A stretch of DNA of 64,000 bases, taken from contig NZ_JAAOWU010000006.1 of the NCBI RefSeq assembly GCF_013778505.1, positions 206,712 to 270,711 on the forward strand, in the 5' to 3' direction. This document shows, piece after piece, positions 26,094 to 35,626 of this stretch. The stretch comes from Pseudomonas sivasensis (GTDB lineage: Bacteria; Pseudomonadota; Gammaproteobacteria; Pseudomonadales; Pseudomonadaceae). The translations under genes and the position numbers were made by a program. A model generated the notes under the pieces. The model did not search any database. It saw nothing but the letters and a program-made list of their open reading frames with translations, and was not told the DNA's origin. Positions within the stretch are counted from its first letter, which is position 1; each line of letters starts with the position of its first letter.

Positions 26094-27128
26094 TCAGGCG
26101 GTCTTGCTTTCGAAACCGTGCAGCACGTTGACGGCATTGATGCCGATCTCATCGACCATGTAGCCCCCTTCCATTACGAACAACGTCGGCACGCCCACGC
26201 TGGCGATGATCTCGCCCATACCGAGGAAGTCTTCGCTGTCGAGGAGGAAGTGGCTGATGGGGTCGTCCTTGAACGTGTCGACGCCGAGGGAAATCACCAG
26301 CACTTCAGGGGCGAAGTGTTTGAGCCGCTGGCACGCGTCGGCGAGGGCAATTTTGTAGTGATCCCAGGTGGTGTTTTTCGGCAACGGATAATTCAGGTTG
26401 AAGCCCTCCCCTGCACCCTTGCCGCGCTCGCTGTTGGCGCCGGAAAAGTACGGGTAGGACACGGCGGGCTCGCCATGCAGGGAGATGAACAGCACATCCG
26501 GGCGGTCGTAGAAAATGTTCTGTGTGCCGTTGCCATGGTGGAAATCCACGTCCAGTACCGCAACGCGTTTGGCGCCTTGAGTGATGGCCTGTTGTGCGGC
26601 AATCGCGGCGTTGTTGAGGTAGCAATAACCGCCCATGTATTCGCGGGCGGCATGGTGGCCGGGTGGGCGGCACAGGGCAAAGGCGCTGTTGTGGCCCTCA
26701 TCGATGAGCGCGAGGCCAGTGAGTGCAATGTCCGCGCTGGTCTTCACCGCCTGCCACGTGGTCGCGGTAATCGGCGAACCGGCGTCCATGGCATAGAACC
26801 CCAACTTGCCGTCGATGAAATCCGGCACCTGTTCATTGGCCAGATCGCGCACCGGCCACACCAGCGGCAGCGCGTCATGGCTGCGGCCGATGGCGGTCCA
26901 TTCGGCCCATGCGGTTTCAAGGAAGGAGACGTAGCGCTCGCTGTGGGCGTTGACGTAACAGGCGCGGTCAAAGGCGCGCGGCACGATGATATCGCCGAGC
27001 CCGACGTGCTGAACGCGGTCACGCACGGTGTCGGCGCGGCTCGGTTGCTCGAACGATGGCTTGAGTACGCCATCCTTCAATTCGGTGCCATGGTGCAAAC
27101 GGTGGGCATCGCTAAAAACAGTCAGCAT
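26094..27128 (-). CDS. Class II histone deacetylase-like / acetylpolyamine amidohydrolase
   Basis: A 344-residue zinc hydrolase of the arginase/deacetylase fold. Conserved elements are RPPGHHA (tandem catalytic His), DVDFHHGNGTQ and VSLGVDTFKDDP (zinc-ligand Asp and His) and the VMEGGY loop. From memory the N-terminus (TVFSDAHRLHHGTELKDG…) is very like the Pseudomonas acetylpolyamine amidohydrolases AphA/AphB, which deacetylate acetylcadaverine and acetylputrescine; I do not assign the symbol because no alignment was run. It is divergent from the Lrp-type regulator and precedes an amino-acid permease, suggesting a small catabolic unit for an acetylated amine or amino acid. Confidence 0.9.
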   Translation of the reverse strand: MLTVFSDAHRLHHGTELKDGVLKPSFEQPSRADTVRDRVQHVGLGDIIVPRAFDRACYVNAHSERYVSFLETAWAEWTAIGRSHDALPLVWPVRDLANEQVPDFIDGKLGFYAMDAGSPITATTWQAVKTSADIALTGLALIDEGHNSAFALCRPPGHHAAREYMGGYCYLNNAAIAAQQAITQGAKRVAVLDVDFHHGNGTQNIFYDRPDVLFISLHGEPAVSYPYFSGANSERGKGAGEGFNLNYPLPKNTTWDHYKIALADACQRLKHFAPEVLVISLGVDTFKDDPISHFLLDSEDFLGMGEIIASVGVPTLFVMEGGYMVDEIGINAVNVLHGFESKTA

Positions 27129-27249
27129 GTGTATACATCCGCCAGTAAAAGACAGGGTCTATTTTGTTCTGGCGGTGCGGGGCTTTCTTTGCTTTTAGTT
27201 CTTGCGCTGTTAGTTTTATCGGGATTTTTTACCCCTATTACAGGCGAAT

Positions 27250-27741
27250 ATGAAAAATAAAACCAAGCAGGTCGTTCTTGACGACACCGATCTCGCCATC
27301 CTCGCCTTGCTGCAGGAAGACGCGAGTATTTCCAACGCCCAACTCAGCGAGCGTCTGGCCCTGAGCCTCACGCCGTGCTGGCGCCGCCGCAAGCGCCTGG
27401 AAGAAGAAGGCGTGATCAAGGACTACCAGGCCAACCTGGATCGCAAGCTGCTCGGCCTGGACATCATGGCGTTTGTGCATGTGCGCTTTGCCATCCACAC
27501 CGACCACGCGCCGGACGCCTTCGAAGCGGTGGTCAAGGAACTGCCTCAGGTGCTGTCGTGCCACAAAATCACCGGGGATGCGGATTACCTGTTGCAGGTG
27601 CTGGCGGAAGATCTCGACAGCTACAGCGAGTTTGTAGAGAGCGTCCTGAGGCGACAATTGGGGATCGCGTCGATCCAGTCGAGCCTGGCGCTGCGCGAAG
27701 TAAAAGCGACAAGCCGGGTGGCGATTCCGAAGCGCGATTGA
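27250..27741 (+). CDS. Lrp/AsnC-family transcriptional regulator
   Basis: A 163-residue regulator. The N-terminal helix-turn-helix spans about residues 10-60 (DTDLAILALLQEDASISNAQLSERL…LSLTPCWRRRKRLEEEGVI), and the C-terminal RAM ligand-binding domain contains CHKITGDADYLLQV. It is divergently transcribed from the HDAC-permease pair across a 121-base AT-rich gap, the classic layout for a dedicated local regulator responding to an amino acid or related amine. A terminal ATSRVAIPKRD tail is typical of the family. Confidence 0.92.
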   Translation: MKNKTKQVVLDDTDLAILALLQEDASISNAQLSERLALSLTPCWRRRKRLEEEGVIKDYQANLDRKLLGLDIMAFVHVRFAIHTDHAPDAFEAVVKELPQVLSCHKITGDADYLLQVLAEDLDSYSEFVESVLRRQLGIASIQSSLALREVKATSRVAIPKRD

Positions 27742-27864
27742 ACACCGTCCATGAACGCTCGAAAACGGCAGGTGCTGGCGAAAGGCCTGCCATGCAGATG
27801 TGAAAAAATCGTTAACTAATTCATCCCTATGGCTTTTTCCTACAGAATCAATCTGTCACACTGA

Positions 27865-27879
27865 TGCGAATAATTATCA
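27865..27879 (+). promoter_or_regulatory. Fur box of the TonB-dependent receptor gene
   Basis: TGCGAATAATTATCA matches the 7-1-7 Fur consensus TGATAATNATTATCA at 13 positions counting the N. It is 50 bases before the receptor start codon, so the gene should be repressed by Fur when iron is plentiful. Confidence 0.8.
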
Positions 27880-27928
27880 ACACTTTTATTATTCGCCAGG
27901 GAAAGGCACTTAGGGGAGAGCTCGTTCG

Positions 27929-30094
27929 ATGCCTGTGCACCAGCCCGGCGGTAAAGGTTTTACACCCAGTTTGATCGCGTTGGCGGTCTGTCTCGCCACC
28001 TCGCACGCGGCCTTCGCCGCCGACGCCGAAGCACCGGTCACCACCCTGGAACTGGGCGCCACCCAAATCTCCGGCGAGCAGCAGTTGGGCGAAACCACTG
28101 AGGGCACGCAGTCCTACACCACCGGCGCGATGAAGACCGCGACCAAGTTGCCACTCACCCTGCGTGAAACGCCACAAGCCGTCACCGTGATTACGCGCCA
28201 GCGCATGGATGACCAGGCAATGACAAGCATCAACGACGTGGTCAACGCAACGCCCGGGTTGTTCCTGAATTACTCCAACGGACCGGGCCGGCAGTCCTAT
28301 ACCTCGCGCGGTTTCGACATCGACAACCTGATGTATGACGGTATTCCGAGCGGCTATAACGGCGTTTCAGTCGGCGCGCAGCCCAACCTGGCGATGTTCG
28401 ACCGCGTTGAAGTGGTGCGCGGCGCGACCGGCCTGGTGACCGGCGCGGGCAACCCGTCGGCCGCCATCAACCTGATCCGCAAGCGGCCCCTGGACGAGCA
28501 GAAAGTCACCCTGACCGGCGCCGCTGGCAGCTGGGACGACTACCGTGGCGAACTCGACGCCTCCAGCCCGCTCAATGACAGCGGCACCTGGCGCGGCCGG
28601 GTGGTCACCTCCTACCGCGACGCCAACAGCTTCATCGACAACGCCGAGGAGTATCACGGCCTGTTCTATGCCGTCACCGAAGCTGACTTGGGTGAAGACA
28701 CCACCCTGACCCTCGGCTACTCAAACCAGAAGGACAAGACCAATTACTTCTGGGGTTCCTCAATGATCGGTCAGGATGGCCATCACCTCGACCTGCCCCG
28801 CTCCTACAACCCCGGCACCGACTGGGAGAACAAGGACCAGGAGATCAACACGGTCTTCGCCGAACTGCGCCAGCAACTGGCCAACGACTGGAAGCTGCAG
28901 GTCAACGCCAACTACGCCGAGCAGAAAGCCTTGTTCTCGGGCTCGTATCAATCGCGCTGGGCTGCTGACAAATCACTGGCGCGAACCGTCTACCAGGCCG
29001 CCTACGACGAAAACCAGGCTGGCGTCGACGCCTTCGTCAGCGGCCCGTTCCAGGCGTTCGGGCGCACCCATGAGCTGGTGGTCGGTGCCAGCCGCCGCAT
29101 CTACGACATGACCAGCCACGACTACAGCCCGTACAACACCAATTGGCCGATCACCGCAGGCAAACCGGACTTCGTCCACACCACCGACACCCGTGAAATC
29201 ACCACCCAGGACGGCTTCTACCTGACCACGCGCCTGAGCCTGGCCGACCCGCTCAAGCTGATCCTCGGCGGGCGCCTGGACTGGTATGACTACGATGCCC
29301 ATGGCAGCAACAGCGGCGACTACAAAGTCACCCGCAACCTGACGCGCTACGCGGGTTTGATCTACGAGTTGGATGACCATCACTCGGTCTACGTCAGCTA
29401 CAGCGACATTTTCACGCCGCAAACCGCCAAAGACAGTTCGGCGACCCCGGTCAAGCCGATTGTCGGCAAAAACTACGAGGTCGGCGTTAAAGGCGAATAC
29501 TTGGGCGGCGCGCTGAATGCCAGCGTCGCACTGTTCCGCGTCGATCAGGAAAATCGTGCCACCAAAGTGACCGTGCAAAACTGCCCGCAGACCGAGTGCT
29601 ATGAAGCCTCCGGCGAGATTCGCAGCCAGGGTATCGACTTCGAACTGCAAGGCGCCCTCACCGAGAACTGGCAGGTCGGCGGTGGCTACACTTACGCGCG
29701 CACCCACACCATCAAGGACGAAGCCAACCCGCAGCTTGTCAACAAGCAGTACGACACCGACACCCCGGAGCACTTGTTCAAACTGACCACCCGCTACAAC
29801 CTCCAGGGCGCGCTGGAGAAATTCCGGGTGGGCGGCAACATCTCCTGGCAGAGCCGCATGTACAACGACGTCAAGCTGGCTGACGGCAGCACCTACCGCC
29901 TGCAACAAGGCGCCTACGCCGTCACCGACTTGATGGCCGGCTACAGGGTCAACGACAACCTGGACCTGCAGCTCAACGCCAACAACATCTTCGACCGCAG
30001 CTACTACTCAACCATCGCCAACTCCGTGGACTACGGCGGCGACAGCTACGGCACCCCACGCAACATGATGCTGACGGCCAAATACACCTTCTGA
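27929..30094 (+). CDS. TonB-dependent siderophore receptor
   Basis: A 721-residue outer-membrane receptor for a ferric siderophore. A signal peptide ends near SHAAFAA. The plug domain (about 70-200) has LRETPQAVTVITRQRMDDQ, a TonB-box-like stretch before it, and RVEVVRGATGLVTGAGNPSAAINLIRKRP. The 22-strand barrel ends in MLTAKYTF with the C-terminal Phe. No N-terminal signalling (STN) domain is present, so it is not linked to a FecI/FecR-type surface-signalling pair; none lies nearby. The barrel contains a disulfide-sized NCPQTECYE loop typical of FpvA/FoxA-like receptors. The ligand is unknown. A Fur box lies upstream and a terminator follows. Confidence 0.93.
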   Translation: MPVHQPGGKGFTPSLIALAVCLATSHAAFAADAEAPVTTLELGATQISGEQQLGETTEGTQSYTTGAMKTATKLPLTLRETPQAVTVITRQRMDDQAMTSINDVVNATPGLFLNYSNGPGRQSYTSRGFDIDNLMYDGIPSGYNGVSVGAQPNLAMFDRVEVVRGATGLVTGAGNPSAAINLIRKRPLDEQKVTLTGAAGSWDDYRGELDASSPLNDSGTWRGRVVTSYRDANSFIDNAEEYHGLFYAVTEADLGEDTTLTLGYSNQKDKTNYFWGSSMIGQDGHHLDLPRSYNPGTDWENKDQEINTVFAELRQQLANDWKLQVNANYAEQKALFSGSYQSRWAADKSLARTVYQAAYDENQAGVDAFVSGPFQAFGRTHELVVGASRRIYDMTSHDYSPYNTNWPITAGKPDFVHTTDTREITTQDGFYLTTRLSLADPLKLILGGRLDWYDYDAHGSNSGDYKVTRNLTRYAGLIYELDDHHSVYVSYSDIFTPQTAKDSSATPVKPIVGKNYEVGVKGEYLGGALNASVALFRVDQENRATKVTVQNCPQTECYEASGEIRSQGIDFELQGALTENWQVGGGYTYARTHTIKDEANPQLVNKQYDTDTPEHLFKLTTRYNLQGALEKFRVGGNISWQSRMYNDVKLADGSTYRLQQGAYAVTDLMAGYRVNDNLDLQLNANNIFDRSYYSTIANSVDYGGDSYGTPRNMMLTAKYTF

Positions 30095-30104
30095 TCGTCA
30101 TCAG

Positions 30105-30130
30105 GGCTGCCCGCTCGGGCAGCCTTTCCT
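30105..30130 (+). terminator. Intrinsic terminator of the siderophore receptor gene
   Basis: The perfect 8-bp stem GGCTGCCC/GGGCAGCC with loop GCTC is followed by TTTCCT, 10 bases after the receptor stop. Confidence 0.8.
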
Positions 30131-30238
30131 CCTGGCAGTGGCGCTTAAAGCTCTCTCCCCAACTGCCGATAAGCTTTTGCTTCCCCCGTACCTGCAAAAA
30201 TCCTGATACCTGCTTTGCTCTGTAGCAGCGCGCCATCG

Positions 30239-30254
30239 TGGCACGCCGCATGCT
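30239..30254 (+). promoter_or_regulatory. Candidate sigma-54 promoter of the six-helix chemoreceptor
   Basis: TGGCAC-N5-ATGCT has a perfect -24 hexamer and the GC of the -12 element at correct spacing. It lies 35 bases before the ATG. The -12 element is not ideal, so this is tentative. Confidence 0.35.
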
Positions 30255-30288
30255 TTGTTCCTGGCCACACCACAGGGAGTAAGAGTGA

Positions 30289-31782
30289 ATGCCCGTCCGC
30301 ACGCGTTTTCTAGAGCACTACCGCAAAGCCGACCGCATCATGCTGGCGTTGATCTGGCTGATGACGCTGTTCTCCGTAGGCCTGGCGTTCTGGCACGACA
30401 CCTTGATCCAAGCAATCGTAGTCGGTGGCGGCACAAGCCTGCTGCTCACCGCGCTCTACCGCGCCATCGGCGGCACGCGCGTGATGCGCTGCGCACTGGG
30501 CGCTGGTCTGATGGTCATGGCCGCGCTGCATATCAACCAGGCACAAGGCGTGATCGAAGCCCACTTCGGAATTTTCGCCCTGCTGGCGGTGCTGACGTTT
30601 TACCGCGACTGGCTGCCGATCCTCGTGGCCGCACTCACCATCGCCGTGCACCACGTGGTCTTCCATGCCTTACAGCATCAAGGCTTCCCGGTCTTCGTGA
30701 TGGAACACCACGGCGGCTGGACCATGGTGTTTGTGCATGCTTTCTACGTGGTGATGGAAACCGTCGCCCTGCTCTACCTCGCCGTGCACAGCCAGGCCGA
30801 AGCCGTCGAGAGCCAGGAAATGCTCGAAAAAATGCTCGCTGTCACCACCCAGCTCACCGTGGAAACCGCACAAGGTGAAGGCAAGGCGCATATGTCCCTG
30901 GCCAAGCGCTTCGACCACTTCCTGCAACAGATCACCGGGCTCATTGACGGCGTCTCCCGCGACTCCCACGGCCTCGGCCAACTCGGACAAGAACTGGCCC
31001 ACGCCAGCGGCACCCTGGAAAAAGGCGCACGCCACCAACTGGCCGAAATCGCACAAATGACTGACTCCATGCAGCGCATGGAACACGCCATGGGCAACAT
31101 TACGGTGCACGTCGAGGAAGCGGTCGCGCACGCCGACGTCGCCAGCCAACAAATCCTGCGCGGCCAGGAAAGCGTCGGCCGCGCCCAACACGAAATCACC
31201 CAACTGGCCACACGCCTCACCGACACCCATCAGACCGTTCAAGGCTTGGCCGTGCAGGCCGAACAGATCGGCTCGGTGCTCGACGTCATCAGCAGCATCG
31301 CCAACCAAACCAACCTCCTCGCCCTCAACGCCGCCATCGAAGCCGCCCGCGCCGGTGAACAAGGCCGCGGCTTCGCCGTCGTCGCCGACGAAGTGCGCAA
31401 CCTGGCGCAACGCACAGCGGTTTCCACCCAGGAAATCAAAACCATCATCGAAGGCTTGCAGCAAGGCAGCCGCGAAGCCGTCGAAGCCATGCAGGACAGC
31501 CGCCAGGGCGTAGAACGTTGCGTGGAAGACAGCCAGGTTGCGGTGCAAATGCTAAAGGCAGTAGGCAATGACATCACCCGAATCGATGCGCTGAACGGGC
31601 GGATCGTCAGCACTACGCGGGAACAGACCTCAGCAAACCTGGAGATCGTCGGGCGCTTGCAGTCGGTGCAGGGCATCGCGCAGAGCACGGCACAGGATGT
31701 AGAGATGCTGGCCAGGAGCAGCGAACAACTGCCGCCGATTGCGGTGCGGTTAGACGCGTTGGGGCGCCGGTTTCATCCGTGA
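30289..31782 (+). CDS. Chemoreceptor with a membrane-embedded six-helix, His-rich sensor
   Basis: A 497-residue methyl-accepting protein without a periplasmic ligand domain. Residues about 17-170 form roughly six membrane helices in pairs, with histidines concentrated in [22 protein letters not shown] and MEHHGGW, so the stimulus may be sensed inside the membrane, perhaps through a bound metal or heme. The cytoplasmic signalling domain has the conserved [22 protein letters not shown] tip. There is no obvious HAMP domain. The ATG follows CAGGGAG. The same N-terminal type occurs, as I recall, fused to other signalling outputs; its ligand is not established here. Confidence 0.88.
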   Translation: MPVRTRFLEHYRKADRIMLALIWLMTLFSVGLAFWHDTLIQAIVVGGGTSLLLTALYRAIGGTRVMRCALGAGLMVMAALHINQAQGVIEAHFGIFALLAVLTFYRDWLPILVAALTIAVHHVVFHALQHQGFPVFVMEHHGGWTMVFVHAFYVVMETVALLYLAVHSQAEAVESQEMLEKMLAVTTQLTVETAQGEGKAHMSLAKRFDHFLQQITGLIDGVSRDSHGLGQLGQELAHASGTLEKGARHQLAEIAQMTDSMQRMEHAMGNITVHVEEAVAHADVASQQILRGQESVGRAQHEITQLATRLTDTHQTVQGLAVQAEQIGSVLDVISSIANQTNLLALNAAIEAARAGEQGRGFAVVADEVRNLAQRTAVSTQEIKTIIEGLQQGSREAVEAMQDSRQGVERCVEDSQVAVQMLKAVGNDITRIDALNGRIVSTTREQTSANLEIVGRLQSVQGIAQSTAQDVEMLARSSEQLPPIAVRLDALGRRFHP

Positions 31783-32044
31783 GGTGGTGATCTTCGAAAG
31801 GCCTCGGCGTTGTGTTGATCGCGCGCTTGGGCCTATTTGAAATACGTCGTGAGAGATAACTTCAGGCCAATAGCAGCGGTTCGAGTTCCGCCGCTTGCGT
31901 ACCCAGTTCTAAAGAGAGAATACGAGGTCGAGAAGCTATACAGGTCGTTCTGATGTAGGTGCTTGCGCTGATTATTGACCGTAATGCTGAGTGTGGCTCA
32001 ACTCAAGTGCCCCTCAATTCATAGACGCAATCTTAATAAACTCG

Positions 32045-33697
32045 TCAAACCTTAAAGTTACCTATTTGCTGCTGTAGCACGGCTCCGAGCTCGGCCAAGT
32101 TAGTACTTGAACGGGCAGTTCGTTCGCACGATAAAGCTGAATCATCCGCAATATTGCGAACCGACGTAACACTCCGGTTAATTTCTTCCGCGACGCAACT
32201 TTGTTCCTCACCTGCAGTAGCGATTTGTCTTACCATCTGCTGGATGTTGTCAATCATCTCCACGATGGTTTCAACCGAGCCCCCAGTGTTTGAAACCTGT
32301 ATTACCGTTTCATCCGTCAAACCGCGGCACACTTCCATCATCCCAGCAGCTTCTTCGGCTATTTTTTGCAGATTGGCAGTCAGCGCTCCAATTTCCAGGG
32401 TTGCGCCCTGAGTTCGTTTGGCGAGCGTTCTCACCTCATCGGCCACCACCGCAAATCCTCGACCAGCATCGCCCGCCCTAGCAGCCTCAATAGCGGCATT
32501 TAACGCCAACAAGTTGGTTTGATCGGCGACAGACGTTATGACCTGCAATACCCCGCCTATATTCAGGCTCTCTATCCTGAGTTGTGCCATGGCTGCGGCA
32601 GATTTTGATACTTCAGATGCGAGACGTTTTATTTGGGTTATTGCTTCTTTTGCCATGGTTCCGCCGGTCTGCGCTTGGAGGTTAGCGGTGAGCGCCGCAT
32701 GGGCTGCTTCCTCAGAGTTGCGTGCAACTTCGAGGGTGGTTGCTACCATTTCGTGAATCGCAGTGGCGACTTGGTCGATTTCAGTTCTCTGATTACCAAC
32801 CCCGATGCGGGTCTGCTCTGTCGCTGCGGAAAGGTCAACGGCTGCATCAGAAATTACGCCCGATGACGTATTAACCTGACTAATAAGCAGGCTCAGGCGT
32901 GACTGCATTTCACCCAAGGAGGACAGCACACTGCCGGCCGCTGACATTTTCGCTTCAAGAATCGGGCGCAAGTCACCACTGGCAACGCGCTGAGCGATCG
33001 TGGACAAGACAGTTGGCTCTGCACCAAGAGCACGTGATAAGCCACGAACTATTAGAGTAGTCAGCACTACCCCGATGACAATTGCTACTGCGCAGAAAAA
33101 CATCAGAAGATTACGGGTGTCTTTATAATCGTTCTGCGCATCACTAATGTTAGCCAGCGCTAGACCTGAGTTAAAACTCTTGTAAGTTGTAACGCTAGCC
33201 ACCAGTTTCTTTAGGAGTGGCAAGCATTGGTTGTTCATCATATCAATAGCCGCTTTTTCATCGCCAGCAACGGCTAACCGCGTGATTTCCAAAGCAATCG
33301 GACCATACGCTTTCTCAATCTCCTCAATGTTAGCAACTAAGCTCCGAGCGTTATTACCATCAGCGGATGGAGGCAATGCAGCGACTCCAGCTACTAACGC
33401 TGACAAAATACTTTTAACCTTCTGATGTTCGATATTTACGGTATCGGCCTCGGCCTGTCTGTCAGCTGCCGAGGTAACCAGCACGAGGTTTCGTGCTGAG
33501 ATCGCACGTTGCTGCGCAGCGAGCAATAGATCATTCATCAGGCCCATGCGCTTATTCAAACCATCAACATAACTTGAGAAGCGTAGATTTGATCCATTTA
33601 AGCTAGTGACAGAAAATGCAGAGATCATAAAAATAATCACTACCATCAAGCCAAAGCTTAACAACAACCTCTTCCGCACCGACAAGGAATTTAACAT
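32045..33697 (-). CDS. Chemoreceptor with four-helix-bundle ligand domain, in AT-richer sequence
   Basis: A 550-residue methyl-accepting chemotaxis protein. The first membrane helix (about 15-36) is followed by an alpha-helical periplasmic domain of the 4HB_MCP type (about 40-185, including [22 protein letters not shown]), a second membrane helix ([19 protein letters not shown]), a HAMP segment and the signalling hairpin with [21 protein letters not shown]. The start is set at the ATG at 33697, preceded by GGAG, because 29 further upstream residues read as non-protein. Codon use is visibly more AT-rich than in the preceding chemoreceptor, suggesting separate acquisition. No FliA promoter was found upstream. 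Confidence 0.9.
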   Translation of the reverse strand: MLNSLSVRKRLLLSFGLMVVIIFMISAFSVTSLNGSNLRFSSYVDGLNKRMGLMNDLLLAAQQRAISARNLVLVTSAADRQAEADTVNIEHQKVKSILSALVAGVAALPPSADGNNARSLVANIEEIEKAYGPIALEITRLAVAGDEKAAIDMMNNQCLPLLKKLVASVTTYKSFNSGLALANISDAQNDYKDTRNLLMFFCAVAIVIGVVLTTLIVRGLSRALGAEPTVLSTIAQRVASGDLRPILEAKMSAAGSVLSSLGEMQSRLSLLISQVNTSSGVISDAAVDLSAATEQTRIGVGNQRTEIDQVATAIHEMVATTLEVARNSEEAAHAALTANLQAQTGGTMAKEAITQIKRLASEVSKSAAAMAQLRIESLNIGGVLQVITSVADQTNLLALNAAIEAARAGDAGRGFAVVADEVRTLAKRTQGATLEIGALTANLQKIAEEAAGMMEVCRGLTDETVIQVSNTGGSVETIVEMIDNIQQMVRQIATAGEEQSCVAEEINRSVTSVRNIADDSALSCERTARSSTNLAELGAVLQQQIGNFKV

Positions 33698-34319
33698 GCT
33701 GACTCTCCGATTTTTAGTATTCTCACGGCGCAGCCAGGGATATGGCGCATTGACACTATGCGGCGCCAGATGGCAGTAATTCAAGACTTAAATCGGGTTA
33801 CGGTACTAAAGTACTAAATTGAAACTCAAACAATCCAATCGAACTACCGCACCATCTAAACGCATCTATATGAATGGATTTTTATTCTAGGGTGGATATT
33901 TACTTCAAACTCTATAGTTAAAACAGGAACCGCTTTGTATTTAACTCAATTACATTTTATCGAGCCCCATAATGAGCCACAGGCTCAATAGCCTCCTACA
34001 GAGAAGGTTGCCCTGGCGGGCTTTTTAGCATCTGCTGAAAACCAAGGTCTCGGCCTCCTAACTGTTCGAAATGCGCGTCAGATTTACGGTCGCACCAATC
34101 GGTCGAAATACCGCACCCTTTTGCAGACAGTGGCAATGCTTAACGTTGGCCATAGCTTGTGCTTGCGAATAGAGGAGCACGCCTGGGGGCTTGCAGTGGT
34201 TCATGAAAGACTGCTTTCGGCCATTAGCCGACATTCACGAAAGACGGCTTTCGACCCAGAGTGTGTAAAAACGCTTCGTCATTGATCCGTGCAGCGACAC
34301 ATTGGTTGCTTTGGACTGG
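33698..34319. other. 622-base AT-rich gap without a convincing gene
   Basis: No gene is supported. A small hairpin GCCC-TGGC-GGGC followed by TTTTT lies near 34010-34026 and may be a weak terminator. From about 34196 to 34275 lies a fragment of the dispersed 'CTTTCGGCC…GACCCAGAGTGTGTAAAA' repeat that recurs up to 40.1 kb. Confidence 0.5.
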
Positions 34320-35135
34320 TCAGATCGTCGAAAGAGCAGTCGCTTTTTCTAAGACGGCTTGTAACATCTGCTCCGGTGATTGTTCCTTGTTGAAGAAGCT
34401 CGGGGACAATTTATCAGAGTCGTTTTCAGTCGATTGCCTGAGCAGGGCGAGCGGCCCCGATTGTCCTAACTGCTCTTGGTAAAGACTTTTTATACTGTCC
34501 CTAAAGCCATCAGGGTATGCCGCTTTCTCGACCCCTGGAAGATCATCGAAATAGTCCATGATGCCTTTGAAGATTTCACTGTTGTCACCGCCGTTCGTTA
34601 TATTGGCGTACAACTTGGAGAAATATGTTTCATCCTGCTTACTAAGCTCCCCATAAGCGGCATATCGTTCTGCATCTGTATAGGTTCCTGAATCATCATA
34701 AACAATATTGCTTAGCCCGTTTCGGGCCAGACCTTCAAATGGGTTTGGAAGTTTTTCGGGGGGGAGTTTAGAAAGCCCAATTGCGTAATCTAGTGACTGC
34801 AGACCTAACGCCAAACGGGTGGGGTCGTCTGTTTTGGGAAGTAGATCCTCATTATTAAGATTCCCGCCAGCAATCCGCTGCCCGAAATTGTACATATCGC
34901 TCTGACCTTTTGCATATTGTCCTTTTAAATCCCTATTGGACATAGAGGATTGTTTGTCATCAGCGTTACTTAATGCGTACAGTGCCCGTGCAGAATCGGA
35001 GATTGTGACGGTCTCGGTCGTCTTGAGGGCGGAATCCCCTGAAGGTAAATTTACAGGGTTGGACGAAGGAAGCTTCTCTTGTGTAGAAGGCTTTGCCTGT
35101 GTACTTGCTTGATACGATTTGATCGAAATATCCAT
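34320..35135 (-). CDS. Uncharacterised 271-residue protein
   Basis: The family is not recognised. The protein is hydrophilic with no signal peptide or membrane segment. The first 55 residues are low-complexity (Ser, Thr, Gln, Lys, Pro), and then comes VTISDSARALYALS, a short pattern I associate with several uncharacterised pseudomonad proteins. Residues 90-250 appear mostly helical. The disordered start could be a secretion signal, but nothing proves export. GGAGT lies 7 bases before the ATG. It stands alone in AT-rich sequence, transcribed toward the chemoreceptor gene. Confidence 0.75.
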   Translation of the reverse strand: MDISIKSYQASTQAKPSTQEKLPSSNPVNLPSGDSALKTTETVTISDSARALYALSNADDKQSSMSNRDLKGQYAKGQSDMYNFGQRIAGGNLNNEDLLPKTDDPTRLALGLQSLDYAIGLSKLPPEKLPNPFEGLARNGLSNIVYDDSGTYTDAERYAAYGELSKQDETYFSKLYANITNGGDNSEIFKGIMDYFDDLPGVEKAAYPDGFRDSIKSLYQEQLGQSGPLALLRQSTENDSDKLSPSFFNKEQSPEQMLQAVLEKATALSTI

Positions 35136-35204
35136 GGTAATACTCCATGCGCTGAAAATAGCACGAGAGCTATCTTCAGCTAGGGTGCCTATACAAATGT
35201 CGGA

Positions 35205-35626
35205 TTATTTTATTTCATATTCGACAGTGTAGTTATAGGGAGGCGCCGATTGAATTGCTGTAACATTGGCGTTGCAAGTAGCGTTATCTGAACCAGTGCT
35301 AGTGCCCATTTTAGTCAAGCTAGAGGTTTTAGTCGTTGGATTGACCTGGTGCCTTGCTGCAAAACGACATTCTTATTGCCTGAAGTATAGACGAATCGCA
35401 TTCCTGAAACCGTATCAGCGACACTGGTCAGGGCAAATGTCGTCGTTGCAGAAGGCAGAATCGTACTTGGAGTGGGGGCTACACTCCCGAAAAAGTACTC
35501 GAAAGTGTACGCGGCTGGACCAGTCGTAGAGTCCTTCAACTTCACGGTGACGATTGTGCCTGCTTGGGCACATGCAATCATAGAGGCGAATAAAGTTGCT
35601 GCCCCGAACAGTTTAGCGAATCTCAT
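35205..35626 (-). pseudogene. Small secreted protein gene broken by a one-base frameshift
   Basis: A clear signal peptide (MRFAKLFGAATLFASMIACAQA) with AGGGA before the ATG at 35626 begins a predicted secreted protein. The open frame runs into a spurious tail and stops at 35315. If one base is restored near 35368-35378 (AATAAGAATG read as AATAAAGAATG), the frame continues as KECRFAARHQVNPTTKT…, with Cys residues in ECRF and NATCN that could pair, and ends …NYTVEYEIK at 35205. The repaired length is 140 codons. The family is not recognised; it resembles small beta-rich exported proteins. It could be a real null allele or a sequencing error. Confidence 0.65.

Noticed and set aside
31874..31896. 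GCGGTTCGAGTTCCGCCGC resembles a tRNA T-arm, at the edge of the AT-rich region, perhaps an attachment-site remnant
   Set aside because: Stem and loop lengths are off by one, no acceptor or anticodon arms are present, and no integrase or matching repeat was found at the other edge.
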